From SHZI01 sp963802215 (lineage in GTDB: Bacteria; Pseudomonadota; Gammaproteobacteria; Steroidobacterales; GCA-2729495), in assembly GCA_963802215.1 (NCBI GenBank), contig CAWDHQ010000002.1, forward strand, positions 1,293,623 to 1,357,622: a stretch of DNA of 64,000 bases. Reading direction: 5' to 3'. Made by a program: the position numbers and the translations under genes. Within the stretch, counting starts at the first letter, position 1; the number at the start of each line of letters is the position of its first letter. Below are positions 15,730 through 24,564 of this stretch, piece after piece. The notes below the pieces were generated by a model that was not told the DNA's origin, searched no databases, and was given only the letters and a program-made list of their open reading frames with translations.

Positions 15730-17031
15730 CTAGAAGCTCCGGGACAGGCCGAGGCTGACCTGGTGCCGGTCGTACTCGTAGATCGGCACGTCGGACTGGT
15801 TGTCGGTCCAGGTCCACGAGCCGATGAGCGACCAGCGCTCCAGCCAGCCCTCCCGGTAGTCGTGCTGGAAGCCCGCCGTGATGCGCAGCTCGTCGTCCTC
15901 CCGCGGGACATCGAAGAGCGGCTCGACGCCGTCGTAGTCGTACCAGCGGTAGCTGGCGCGGGCGAAGAGCGAGCCGTTCGTCCAGGCCTGGGCGATGACG
16001 CCGGCGAAGACCTCCGGCCCGTCGTAGCTGAGCGGCTCGGCGTCGGCGTCGAAGTTGTAGTAGCTCCCGCCGCCCTGGACGAGCAGGCTGCGCTCGCGGA
16101 AGTAGCGGCTCACGGTGACGCTGGCCGACTGGTAATCGCCGTCCCGGCCGAAATTGTCGCCGCCCCGGTAGTTCCGGTCGCTGATGAAGGCGTCGACGGC
16201 GACCTCCCAGTCGTCGCCCAGCTGCCAGGCGATGCCCGGATTGAGGCTGGTGAAGAGCGCCAGGTTCTCGTCGCCCAGGAAGATCTGGTCTGCCTGGACG
16301 GCGACGTAGGCGCGCCAGCGGCCGGGGACGATCCACGCGGGACCGGTGCGCGCGGTGAGCACGCCCAGGTTGAAGTCGGTCTCGTCGAAGTAGCCCCGGT
16401 AGTAGGCGTCGAGCTCGCTCTGCCAGACGACGGTGCCCTGGGTCTCGTCCCAGTCGAAGCGCCAGCCCGGGTTGTAGGTGTGGGCGATGCCCACGTTCAG
16501 CACGCCCGCCCAGTCGCTGGTTTCCTGGGAGTCGGGAGTCACGATGAAGTCGAGGCCGCCGATGTCGATCACGTCGCGGGCGGGGCCGATGTTGACGTTG
16601 GAGTCGTACATCACGCCGCCGTAGACGAAGGGTGACCACAGGTGCCGGGGCGCGTAGCGGCGCTCGTCGGCGTCGATCTGCGCGAGGAAGGCCAGCACGG
16701 TCGTGCGCACGGCGGGCGGCGTGTCGGGATCGTCCAGCACGCGCTGCGCCTCGCGCCGCGCGTCGGCGTAGTCCCCGGAGAGATAGTGAACCCGGGCCAG
16801 CTCGAGGCGGGCCCGGCTCAGGGACGGATTGGCGGCCAGCAGGCGGGTGAGGCGGTCGCGGGCGGTGCGCAGCCGCTCCTGCTCGATGGCGGCCATCGCC
16901 GCGTCGAAGTCCTGCTGGACGTTGTCGGCGGTTGCCTGGGCCTCTGCCGGACCCGACGTTGCCACGGCCAGGCACAGGGCGAGAAAGGCCGTGGCAGCCG
17001 CGGTCGGGATCCCGTCCCGGAGGATGGTCAT
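15730..17031 (-). CDS. Slam-like outer-membrane translocon (TPR plus DUF560-type barrel)
   Basis: 433 aa from ATG 17031, preceded by GGAAAG; an ATG five codons upstream is less well placed. A signal peptide is followed by a TPR-like helical domain (RLRTARDRLTRLLAANPSLSRARLELARVHYLSGDYADARREAQRVLDD) and, from about residue 130, a beta-barrel (FVYGGVMYDSNVNIGPARD, many alternating aromatic strands, ending in a terminal Phe: YDRHQVSLGLSRSF). This two-domain plan is that of surface lipoprotein assembly modulators, which move specific proteins across the outer membrane. The adjacent 14360-15514 product is the likely client. Confidence 0.72.
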   Translation of the reverse strand: MTILRDGIPTAAATAFLALCLAVATSGPAEAQATADNVQQDFDAAMAAIEQERLRTARDRLTRLLAANPSLSRARLELARVHYLSGDYADARREAQRVLDDPDTPPAVRTTVLAFLAQIDADERRYAPRHLWSPFVYGGVMYDSNVNIGPARDVIDIGGLDFIVTPDSQETSDWAGVLNVGIAHTYNPGWRFDWDETQGTVVWQSELDAYYRGYFDETDFNLGVLTARTGPAWIVPGRWRAYVAVQADQIFLGDENLALFTSLNPGIAWQLGDDWEVAVDAFISDRNYRGGDNFGRDGDYQSASVTVSRYFRERSLLVQGGGSYYNFDADAEPLSYDGPEVFAGVIAQAWTNGSLFARASYRWYDYDGVEPLFDVPREDDELRITAGFQHDYREGWLERWSLIGSWTWTDNQSDVPIYEYDRHQVSLGLSRSF

Positions 17032-17073
17032 AAGCTTGCTTTCCATAAGGCTTTTTGTTGTAGTTTCGAGGCC

Positions 17074-17748
17074 TTGCGCAAAATTACTACACCTCGCATC
17101 AAGACACCACCCGGCGTGTGTCTCGCCTCCCTGTGCTTATGTCTGGCATCGGCCGGCGCGGCCGCCTTTCCGGCGGAGCTGTTCGGCTACCGGCAACTGC
17201 CCCAGGAGCAGATCGCCGATTTCCCGCAGTGGCTGCGCGTCCTCGAACGTCACCTGAAGGACGACCTGGAGGATGGCCCGGAGGCCGGCGACTGCAGTGC
17301 GCGGGTCTTCAACCGGTGCCACCTGGCCGAGTGGCGCCGCTTCCTCGACCAGGCGAGGTCGCTGCCGGTGGCCGAGCAGCTCGGTGCGGTGAACCGCTTC
17401 GCCAACACCCGCGAATACGTGCTCGACATCGACAACTACGGGCTCGAGGACTACTGGGCGATTCCCCGCGAGTTCCTCGGCAAGGGCGGGGACTGCGAGG
17501 ACTACGTGATCACCAAGATGTTCTCGCTGCTCTGGCTCGGCTACCCGGCGGACCAGATGCGCCTCGTCGTCGTGCAGGACACCAACCTGCGCGTGCCCCA
17601 CGCCGTCCTGGCGGTGGCCCGCGGGCGGGACACCCTGATCCTCGACAACCAGGTGCAGGCGGTCCTGCCGGACCGGGACGTCGTGCACTATGTGCCCGTG
17701 TACTCGATCAACCAGTCCCGCTGGTGGATCCACCTGCCGCCCACATGA
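17074..17748 (+). CDS. LapG-like periplasmic transglutaminase-like cysteine protease
   Basis: 224 aa from TTG 17074 (GTG 17116 is the alternative; no ATG is available). A short basic start and VCLASLCLCLASAGAAA form a signal peptide. The catalytic triad of the bacterial transglutaminase-like cysteine proteinase family is complete: Cys in FLGKGGDCEDYVITK, His in VPHAVLAV, Asp in LILDNQ. A typical WWIHLPP-like ending follows. LapG cleaves giant surface adhesins to release biofilms and is normally held by the c-di-GMP receptor LapD. Here its ATGA overlap couples it to a degenerate HD-GYP sensor. No adhesin gene is in the window. Confidence 0.9.
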   Translation: MRKITTPRIKTPPGVCLASLCLCLASAGAAAFPAELFGYRQLPQEQIADFPQWLRVLERHLKDDLEDGPEAGDCSARVFNRCHLAEWRRFLDQARSLPVAEQLGAVNRFANTREYVLDIDNYGLEDYWAIPREFLGKGGDCEDYVITKMFSLLWLGYPADQMRLVVVQDTNLRVPHAVLAVARGRDTLILDNQVQAVLPDRDVVHYVPVYSINQSRWWIHLPPT

Positions 17749-19865
17749 GCGCGGCCGTCCCCAGGCGTCCCCTGCTGTCGCCGGTCGCGATCGCGCTGCT
17801 GGCCCTGCTCGTGCTGATCGGCCTCGGTGCGGTACTCATCAATGTCTATATAGAAGGCGAGCGGCAGCGGGACCTCCTGCAGTGGGAGTCCCGGCTGGGC
17901 CTCGTGGCGGACGCGAAGGCGGACGCCATCGCGCGGTTGCTGGCGGCGGACCGCCGCGACCTGGAGGAGCTCGCCCGCAACGCGTCGTTGCAGCTCTACC
18001 TCGGCCAGGTGGTCAGGGCCCGCCAGTCCGGGGCGCCGGCGGCCGAGCCGGCCCAGCAGGCCTACCTGCGCAACCTGATCCTGGCGGCGGCGGAGCGGGG
18101 CGGCTACCTGCCCGACGCCAGCGCCCGGGTGCCGGCGAACGTGCCGCGCACCGGAACCTCCGGCCTCGCGCTGCTCGACGCGGAACTCAATTCCGTCGTG
18201 GTGACGCCGGGGCTCGCGGGCGCCATGGGCCGCTACAGCGAGGTCGCCCGCCGCGCGCTGGCGCCGCCGGCCCAGCCGGCGGTCGACCTGGTCCTGGGCG
18301 CCGACGACCGGGCGATGCTCGTGATCGCGGTGCCGGTCGGGCCGGTGTCCGGCGCAATCCAGTCCGGCGCCGGCGCAGTTGCCGCGCCGGCCGGCGTGGT
18401 CCTCGGGGTGCGGAGCGCGGACCAGGACCTGTTTCCGCTGCTGGGCCGCGGGCCCGCCTTTGCCGAGGACAGCGAAACCCTGCTCCTCGCGCGCCGGGAC
18501 GAGCGCGTGGTGTTCCTCGCGCCCACGCGGGAGGGCGCCAACGCGCTCCGCCGCAGCATGCCCCTGGAGCGCCCCCAGGCCGATGCCGAGCTCGCCGAAG
18601 TGTCGGCCGTGATGGCGCCGGACCGCTTTGCGGACCTCGACAACTACCGCGGCACGCCCGTGCTGCAGGTGAGCCGGCGGATCCGCGGGCAGGCCACGGA
18701 AGGACAGACCTGGGTTCTCGCCCAGCAGGTGAACAGGGAAGAGGCGCTGGCCAGCGCCGACGACCGGCGCCAGTTCCTCATGGCCACGCTCTCCCTGCTC
18801 CTGGTCGCCATCGCCGCGCTCGCCGTGGCCGCCTGGCGCCATGGCAGCAGTGTGCGGGCGCGCCACCAGGCCGACGAGCTGCGGGACAAGGCGGCCAAGC
18901 TGCAGCGCCAGACCGACCTGCTGCACACGATCACCGACAACCTGGACGTGCTCACCGTGCTCGTCAACCGGGAGCAGGAGGTGGTCTTCACGAACCAGGC
19001 CACGGCCAGCGCCGCGAAGAGCAGCATCGCGTCGATCGTCGGCGGGCGGCTCTCGAACGTCTTCGGTCACGCGACCGCGATCCTGCTCGGTGACCTCAGC
19101 GAGGACGTCCGCCGGCAGCGCATGCCCGTGCACCGGGTGCTGCCGCTCACGCTCGGCGGGGCGCTGAAGAGCTTCCAGGTGAGCCTGATCCCCGTCGAGC
19201 GCATCGGCGAGCGCCGGCAGCTGGTGCTGCTGGTGCTGAGCGACGTCACGGAGATCAAGGTGGCCGAGCAGCTGCACGCGGACCTGCTGCGCGACCTGGT
19301 CGGCAAGCTGTCCGACGCGGTGGCCCTGCACGACCCGTACTCCGCCCATCACGCCAGCCGGATGGCCGAGGTCGTCCAGGCGGTCGCCCGGGAGCTCGGC
19401 CTGCCGGCGGACCAGCAGGAGACCCTCGGCCTCGCCGCCACGCTCGCCAACATCGGCAAGATCATGCTGCCCAGCGACCTGCTCACGAAGACGGAGCCGC
19501 TGACGTCCGCCGACCGGGAGCTGCTCCGCAGGCACGTGGACTACAGCCTCGAGCTCCTGAAGGGTCTCGACTTCGAGGGTCCCGTGCTGGACGTGATCGC
19601 CCAGAAGCAGGAACTGCTGGATGGCACGGGTTACCCGCTGGGCCTCACGGAGCAGGAGATGTCGCTTTCCGGCCGCATCCTCTCCGTGGCGAATGCCTTC
19701 GTGGCGCTGGTCAGCGCCCGCGCCTACCGCCAGGGCGTGTCCATCGACGCGGCCCTGGAGGAGCTCCTGCGCGGCGCCGGCACCCAGTACGACCGCCGCG
19801 TGATCTCCGCGCTCTTCCACGTGACCGCCAACCGGCAGGACTGGACCCGCTGGTCGTCCCCGTAG
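17745..19865 (+). CDS. Membrane sensor with PAS-like and degenerate HD-GYP domain
   Basis: 706 aa. TM1 at about residues 12-34, a periplasmic sensing region to about 340, TM2 (FLMATLSLLLVAIAALAVAAW), a PAS-like segment (LLHTITDNLDVLTVLVNREQEVVFTNQATAS) and a C-terminal HD-GYP-like domain. The metal site has decayed: DPYSAHHASRMAE and NIGKIMLP are recognisable, but the HD of HDIGKI is AN, and the HHE motif before DGTGYP is replaced by QKQELL. Hydrolysis of c-di-GMP is therefore unlikely; binding remains possible. Coupled by ATGA to the LapG-like protease, so it may play the part of LapD. Its TAG stop is inside a REP. Confidence 0.85.
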   Translation: MSAAVPRRPLLSPVAIALLALLVLIGLGAVLINVYIEGERQRDLLQWESRLGLVADAKADAIARLLAADRRDLEELARNASLQLYLGQVVRARQSGAPAAEPAQQAYLRNLILAAAERGGYLPDASARVPANVPRTGTSGLALLDAELNSVVVTPGLAGAMGRYSEVARRALAPPAQPAVDLVLGADDRAMLVIAVPVGPVSGAIQSGAGAVAAPAGVVLGVRSADQDLFPLLGRGPAFAEDSETLLLARRDERVVFLAPTREGANALRRSMPLERPQADAELAEVSAVMAPDRFADLDNYRGTPVLQVSRRIRGQATEGQTWVLAQQVNREEALASADDRRQFLMATLSLLLVAIAALAVAAWRHGSSVRARHQADELRDKAAKLQRQTDLLHTITDNLDVLTVLVNREQEVVFTNQATASAAKSSIASIVGGRLSNVFGHATAILLGDLSEDVRRQRMPVHRVLPLTLGGALKSFQVSLIPVERIGERRQLVLLVLSDVTEIKVAEQLHADLLRDLVGKLSDAVALHDPYSAHHASRMAEVVQAVARELGLPADQQETLGLAATLANIGKIMLPSDLLTKTEPLTSADRELLRRHVDYSLELLKGLDFEGPVLDVIAQKQELLDGTGYPLGLTEQEMSLSGRILSVANAFVALVSARAYRQGVSIDAALEELLRGAGTQYDRRVISALFHVTANRQDWTRWSSP

Positions 19866-20019
19866 GAGCGCCTTCAGGCGCGACCGGGAATCCGTGGTGC
19901 ATCCCGCGGGCATCGGCCGAAGACCCCGCCCGCTGACGTGCGGACACGTCTTGTCGCGGGCGAGGCATCGGCCACTGCCCGCTCGGATGTACCTCGGTCG
20001 CGCCTGAAGGCGCTCCTAC
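19862..20019. repeat. REP inverted pair between HD-GYP and TonB-receptor genes
   Basis: GTAGGAGCGCCTTCAGGCGC at 19862 and its inverse ending CGCTCCTAC at 20019, enclosing about 110 nt that is itself partly self-complementary. Both converging genes take their TAG stop codon from the repeat arms. Confidence 0.92.
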
Positions 20020-22085
20020 CGGGAGGACCAGGCGATCTCGAAGAAGAGCTCCCGGTCGCGCCCCGGGAAGTACCGGTAGTCACCGAACGCGAAGTCCGCC
20101 CGGTCCGCGTACCGCTCGTCCGTCACGTTGTTCATCCGGAGCGTCGTGGTCCAGTTCGGCGTCACGGCCCAGGACGTCCGCAGGTTCAGCAGGTCGTGGC
20201 CGGGGTATTCCTGGGCTTCCTGGGCGGTAAGGTAGTAGCGGCCCTGGTGCAGCCACTCCGCCTCGGCGAGCAGGACGTCGCCGGTCCAGCCCAGGCGCAG
20301 GCTGCCCAGCGTACGGGGGGAGGTGTCGATGTCGTTGCCGTCGGTGATGGTCTCGCCGCCGGTGATCACCTGGCTGAAGGCGTAGGTCTGCTTCGCCCAG
20401 GTGGCGGCGAGCGAGGCGTAGAAGCCCTGGTCGCTGGTGAGGTCCACGCCGAGCTCGACGCCCACGTGCTCGCTCTCGCCATCGCTCGCGTTGAAGCGGT
20501 TCGAGTCCTGCAGGATGTAATCCTTCTTGCGCATGGCAAAGGCTGCCGTCTCCACCTGCAGGTGGGGTGACTGCCAGCGCCAGCCGGCCTCCAGGCTATC
20601 GATGGACTCCGGGTCCAGGTCGGCGGCGTCCTGGCCCGCCTGCAGCCGGTAGAGCTCCGCCGCCTGGGGCGCGCGGAAGCCCCGGGTCAGCGTGGCGTAG
20701 ACGGCGGTGTGCTCGCCGGGGCGGTAGTTGATGCCGATGTTCGGCGCCAGGCTGGTGAAGCTGTCGCTCCGGTCGGGCGGCCGGTTGAAGAGGCAGTCGG
20801 GCGTGCAGGGCGTACCGTCGTCCCGGGTATTGCCCGGGAGCATGTTGTTGTCGTAGTCGTAGCGCAGCCACTCCAGGCGCAGGCCGCCGGTGAAGGTCAG
20901 CCTTTCGCCGAGCGGGTACTCCGCCTGCGCGTAGGGCGACGCGAGCCACTGCCACGCATCGTAGTCGTAGTGCAGCCCCTGCGGCCGCGGCGGCGTCCCG
21001 ATTTCGGGGTCAGACTGGTATTCCTCGAGGAAGCCGCGGGCGATCTCCAGGTCGAAGCCGGCGGTGACACGGGCGGCGCCGAGCGTCGTGTAGCGGAGCA
21101 GCGTCACGCCGCCGCTCGCCTGGCCGTTCTTCTCGGTGGGCTGGCCCAGCAGGAAATGCTGGAGGAAATCCATGTCGGAGCGGCGGAGATAGCCGATGAC
21201 GTCCCAGCCCTCGTCCGTCGTGTTGGTGGCCGGCTGCCAGCGGGCACGGAGCCGCTGGGCGTTGGCGTCCCGGTAGGACTCGGGATTGGGATTGGCGAGT
21301 CGGATCGCGTCGTCCCGGTAGCTGTCCTCCCCGAGGATGAAGCCCGCCGTCTCCTGGTCCAGCACGTTGCCGCTGAAGCCCAGTTCCAGGCGGCCGGTGG
21401 CCAGCGTCGTGGCGTACTTGATGAACCCCTTGGCCTGGCGGTAGTCGGATTCGTCCCGGAATCCCCCGTCGTGATCGAGCAGCAGGCCACCGACGAGCCC
21501 GGTGCCGTCGCCGCCGGACGTGCTCGCGAGGAGCTTGCCGCGCCAGTAGCTGTTCGGGCCGGTTTCGCCGCTCACCGTGATCCCGCGGCCGCCCGGCTCG
21601 GGCAACAGCACATTGAGCGTGCCGTGGACCGCGTTGGAGCCGTACAGGGCCGTGCCCGGCCCGCGGATCACCTCGATGGCCGTTGCCTGTTCCGAGGGCA
21701 GCTCGAAAAGCTCGTTGACGTTGCAGAAGCCGGTGGGCCGGATGGCGATGCCGTCCTCCAGGACCAGGAAGCTGCCGCAGGAGCCCGGGCCGGTGAGCAC
21801 CGGGGAACGGATCGCGGTGAGGTGCTCCTGGCCGCTGCCCCGGGACAGCCACACGCCGGGTACCTGCGTGCCGACCTCGTAGATGTGCTCCGCGTTGAGC
21901 AGTTCGATCCGGTCGGCATCGACGCGGGCGGTGTTGCCGGCGAACTCCAGGGAGGGCGTGGGATAGCGGGTGGCGGTGACGATGATCTCGTCCGGCAGGT
22001 TGCGGGCGGCGGCCCGCAGCGCGCAGGGCGCGGCAAGCAGCGCGGCCGCGAGCAGCAACGGGGTGCAGCGCGCTGGCGGTTTCAC
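20016..22085 (-). CDS. TonB-dependent outer-membrane receptor
   Basis: 689 aa. Signal peptide, then a TonB-box-like DEIIVTATRYPTPSLEF, plug domain with GVWLSRGSGQEHLTAIRSPVLTGPGSCGSFLVLEDGIAIRPTGF and IEVIRGPGTALYGSNAVHGTLNVLLPEPGG, then a 22-strand barrel and a C-terminal FFEIAWSSR. It imports a scarce ligand (siderophore, vitamin or carbohydrate) using TonB energy. The plug has a Cys pair (GSCGSF, GFCNVNE) that could form a disulfide. The stop codon falls in the REP arm. A small protein gene lies 11 nt upstream on the same strand. Confidence 0.93.
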   Translation of the reverse strand: MKPPARCTPLLLAAALLAAPCALRAAARNLPDEIIVTATRYPTPSLEFAGNTARVDADRIELLNAEHIYEVGTQVPGVWLSRGSGQEHLTAIRSPVLTGPGSCGSFLVLEDGIAIRPTGFCNVNELFELPSEQATAIEVIRGPGTALYGSNAVHGTLNVLLPEPGGRGITVSGETGPNSYWRGKLLASTSGGDGTGLVGGLLLDHDGGFRDESDYRQAKGFIKYATTLATGRLELGFSGNVLDQETAGFILGEDSYRDDAIRLANPNPESYRDANAQRLRARWQPATNTTDEGWDVIGYLRRSDMDFLQHFLLGQPTEKNGQASGGVTLLRYTTLGAARVTAGFDLEIARGFLEEYQSDPEIGTPPRPQGLHYDYDAWQWLASPYAQAEYPLGERLTFTGGLRLEWLRYDYDNNMLPGNTRDDGTPCTPDCLFNRPPDRSDSFTSLAPNIGINYRPGEHTAVYATLTRGFRAPQAAELYRLQAGQDAADLDPESIDSLEAGWRWQSPHLQVETAAFAMRKKDYILQDSNRFNASDGESEHVGVELGVDLTSDQGFYASLAATWAKQTYAFSQVITGGETITDGNDIDTSPRTLGSLRLGWTGDVLLAEAEWLHQGRYYLTAQEAQEYPGHDLLNLRTSWAVTPNWTTTLRMNNVTDERYADRADFAFGDYRYFPGRDRELFFEIAWSSR

Positions 22086-22096
22086 GGCGCTGGCGG

Positions 22097-22345
22097 CTAG
22101 CGCTCGATGGACTCGAGCCGGATGCTGGGCGTGTCGCCGATCCTGCTGAAGGCGTGCCGGCTGGCCATGTCCCGCAGCGTCGCGTCACGCTCCTCGCGGG
22201 TCGGGAACCAGTGCTCCTTGTGCCAGTCGTTGCCCAGCACCCGGCGCAGCGGGTCACTGGCGGGCATGGTCACGCGGATGCCGAAGCGCAGCGCCGCCGG
22301 TTCGGGTGGCGGGCTGCGGAGATTGTGCGGGTTGCTGAATTCCAT
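22097..22345 (-). CDS. Conserved-looking small protein, unknown
   Basis: 82 aa, ATG 22345, stop 11 nt before the TonB-receptor start, so probably co-transcribed. Visible features are LRFGIRVTMPASDPLRRVLGNDWHKEHWFPTREERDATLRDMASRHAFSRIGD, which looks like a compact soluble domain with conserved aromatic and charged residues. No signal peptide. Family not recognised. Divergent from the OsmC-like gene with 64 nt between. Confidence 0.55.
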   Translation of the reverse strand: MEFSNPHNLRSPPPEPAALRFGIRVTMPASDPLRRVLGNDWHKEHWFPTREERDATLRDMASRHAFSRIGDTPSIRLESIER

Positions 22346-22409
22346 GCGGATTGCCGAAGCGGGTGAGGCGCCGGATGATAGCGGACCTCACGTCGCACCG
22401 GGAACGCCC

Positions 22410-22877
22410 ATGTCCGAGCATCGCGCCACCATCCGCTGGCAGAACAGCGGTTCCACGCTGGACTACGACCACTTCAGCCGGGACCACGGGTGGACGGTGA
22501 AGGAGGGGCGGCTGACCGTGCCGGCCTCGTCGGCCCCGGCCTACAAGGGCAATCCGGACGTGATGGACCCGGAGGACGCCCTGGTCGCGGCGCTCGCCAG
22601 CTGCCACATGCTGACCTTCCTGGCGATCGCCGCCCGCAGGCGCCTGGTGGTGCTGGACTACACGGACCGGGCCCGGGGCTGGCTGGAGCCCGATGCGGAG
22701 GGGCGGCTGGCCGTCACGCGGGTGGAACTCAGGCCCCGGGTGCGCTTCGCGCCGGAGACAGAACTGTCAGCCGACGATCACGCGAAGCTCCACGAGAAGG
22801 CCCACCGGGGCTGCTTCATCGCGAACTCGGTAAGAGCCGCCGTGACCATCCTTCCGGAAAAGGTACCGGACATGTAG
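22410..22877 (+). CDS. OsmC/Ohr-family protein
   Basis: 155 aa from ATG 22410. The OsmC fold is evident from the paired reactive cysteines: ALVAALASCHMLTFLAIAARR and AHRGCFIANSV. OsmC/Ohr proteins reduce organic hydroperoxides with these two Cys. The end of the gene is unusual: the last residues (EKVPDM) are encoded by AAAAGGTACCGGACA (22858-22872), a motif also found in the palindrome at 52651-52752, and the TAG stop comes from the REP that follows. Confidence 0.88.
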   Translation: MSEHRATIRWQNSGSTLDYDHFSRDHGWTVKEGRLTVPASSAPAYKGNPDVMDPEDALVAALASCHMLTFLAIAARRRLVVLDYTDRARGWLEPDAEGRLAVTRVELRPRVRFAPETELSADDHAKLHEKAHRGCFIANSVRAAVTILPEKVPDM

Positions 22878-22927
22878 GAGCGCCTTCAGGCGCGATCCAG
22901 ACTGATCGCGCCTGAAGGCGCCCCTAC
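22874..22927. repeat. REP inverted pair
   Basis: GTAGGAGCGCCTTCAGGCGC... and ...GCGCCTGAAGGCGCCCCTAC, 54 bp, a tight hairpin between converging OsmC and SYLF genes; probably also works as a terminator. Confidence 0.92.
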
Positions 22928-22932
22928 TGGGG

Positions 22933-23751
22933 CTAGAACTTGGTCTCGGGGGCGGGCTGGGCGCCGTCCTCGATGGCGTAGGTCTTGCTGCCGGTCTCGG
23001 CCGGCGCGGTGTCGGCCGGCGGCTGGCTGGCCAGGGCGGCGTTCTTCCAGTTCACCTGCGGTGCCATGGCACCCAAGGTCGCCATCAGTTCCTGGCCGGC
23101 CGGCGGGGTCGCCAGGCTGCGATCGGTGAAGATCGTGTTGGCGGTCGTGTCGCTGGCGCCCGCATACCAGTTGGCGTTGGCGACCTGGTCGATCGTGATC
23201 GCGCCACCGTCCAGCGCCACACCGGCGAAAAGTCCGCGGCTGCGGGCGTAGGTGTAGATCTCCGCCTTGAACTCGCCATCGGTCATCGCCACCGCGGTGC
23301 GGCCCACGGGGCCCGCCGAGGCGGAGGCGCTGCCGCCGAGCGTGAACTTGCCGCGGGCGATGTTATCGACGCCCTGGCGGGTCTTGAACACCAGGACCAG
23401 GTCCGCGCCCTGGGCGCCGGCCTGGAAGCCGATCCCTAAGTTGGTGAGCTTGATGAACGACGGATTGCTCCAGGCCCCGTCCGATTGCCGGACCAGCAGC
23501 ACGCCCTTGCCGTAGCTGCCGCCGACGATGAAGCCGCCCTTGAGCACGTTCGGCAGCACGGCCACCGCGTAGGCGCTGTTCAGCAGGTTCGGCGGGATGG
23601 CCTGTTCGGGGATCTTCTGCAGGTCCTGCAGGACCCAGGTGGCCTGCTGGACGCGGCGGTTGAGGTCGTCGGCGGCTCGCGCGTCGGCAGGGACGATCAG
23701 GGTTGCGGCGATGGCCAGCAACGCGATCACGAGGGAGTGAATTCGGTTCAT
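22933..23751 (-). CDS. SYLF-domain lipid-binding exported protein
   Basis: 272 aa with signal peptide (LVIALLAIAATLIVPADARA). The Ysc84/SYLF domain fills the rest: PPNLLNSAYAVAVLPNVLKGGFIVGGSYGKGVLLVRQSDGAWSNPSFIKLTNLGIGFQAGAQGADLVLVFKT, then GKFTLGGSASASAGPVGR and YTYARSRGLFAGVALDG. The domain binds lipids; in bacteria it is periplasmic with no fixed role. The C-terminal ~60 residues are low-complexity Ala/Pro. Monocistronic. Confidence 0.92.
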   Translation of the reverse strand: MNRIHSLVIALLAIAATLIVPADARAADDLNRRVQQATWVLQDLQKIPEQAIPPNLLNSAYAVAVLPNVLKGGFIVGGSYGKGVLLVRQSDGAWSNPSFIKLTNLGIGFQAGAQGADLVLVFKTRQGVDNIARGKFTLGGSASASAGPVGRTAVAMTDGEFKAEIYTYARSRGLFAGVALDGGAITIDQVANANWYAGASDTTANTIFTDRSLATPPAGQELMATLGAMAPQVNWKNAALASQPPADTAPAETGSKTYAIEDGAQPAPETKF

Positions 23752-23826
23752 GGTTTCCTCCTTGAACTGGATGAATCGGTGCCCGTTCCGTCGGGACCTC
23801 TGTCTTGAGTGCCAATCTACAGGAAA

Positions 23827-24477
23827 TCAGCGCCTTATGTAAACGTTCTGCGGGCCTCTGTAGACCCGGTCGAACTCCGCCGGGCTCGACGAATTCACCT
23901 TGAGGTCGCGGATCAGCCCGTCCGCCAGGTCGTAGATCCAGCCGTGCACGGTGACCTCCTGGCCCCGGGCCCAGGCGTCCTGGATGACCGTGGTCTGGCA
24001 CACGTTCGCCACCTGCTCCAGCACGTTCAGCTCGCACAGGCGGTTCACCTGGTCGGTGACGGAACCCGCCTGGTCGAGGGCGGCGCGATGCTTCTGCGCC
24101 ACGTCCTGCACGTGCCGCAGCCAGTTGTCCACGAGCCCCATCCGGTCGTCCTGGTAAGCCGCCCGCACGCCGCCGCAGCCGTAGTGGCCGCAGACGATGA
24201 CGTGCCGGATCTTCAGGACGTCCACCGCGAACTGGAGCACCGACAGGCAGTTCAGGTCCGCGTGCACGACCACGTTGGCCACGTTCCGGTGCACGAACAC
24301 CTCGCCCGGCAGGAGCCCGACGATCTGGTTGGCGGGCACGCGGCTGTCGGAGCAGCCGATCCACAGGTACTCGGGGCCCTGCTGGGCCGCGAGCTTGGGG
24401 AAGAAGTCCGGATCCTGCTGGCGGATCCGCTCCGCCCATATGCGATTGTTGTCCAGGAGCCGCTGGAGCGAGTTCAT
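23827..24477 (-). CDS. can: Beta-class carbonic anhydrase
   Basis: 216 aa, ATG 24477. Zinc ligands and the catalytic Asp-Arg dyad are visible: WIGCSDSRVPANQIVGLLPGEVFVHRNVANVV and VIVCGHYGCGGVRAAY. It interconverts CO2 and bicarbonate in the cytoplasm. Length matches the E. coli Can/CynT size. It is divergent from the Wzi-like gene with 87 nt between starts. Confidence 0.95.
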   Translation of the reverse strand: MNSLQRLLDNNRIWAERIRQQDPDFFPKLAAQQGPEYLWIGCSDSRVPANQIVGLLPGEVFVHRNVANVVVHADLNCLSVLQFAVDVLKIRHVIVCGHYGCGGVRAAYQDDRMGLVDNWLRHVQDVAQKHRAALDQAGSVTDQVNRLCELNVLEQVANVCQTTVIQDAWARGQEVTVHGWIYDLADGLIRDLKVNSSSPAEFDRVYRGPQNVYIRR

Positions 24478-24564
24478 GGCGGAGAGCTTGCCGGATGGGT
24501 CACGGGTTTGCCAGCGGGCTCCAGGGTTGCGTCCGGGTGACCGGCATCCGTACCATCCCGTGCG

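Noticed and set aside
17688..19913. 741-codon minus-strand frame over the HD-GYP sensor
   Set aside because: Shadow frame rich in H/R/V with no domain; the plus strand has clear domains.
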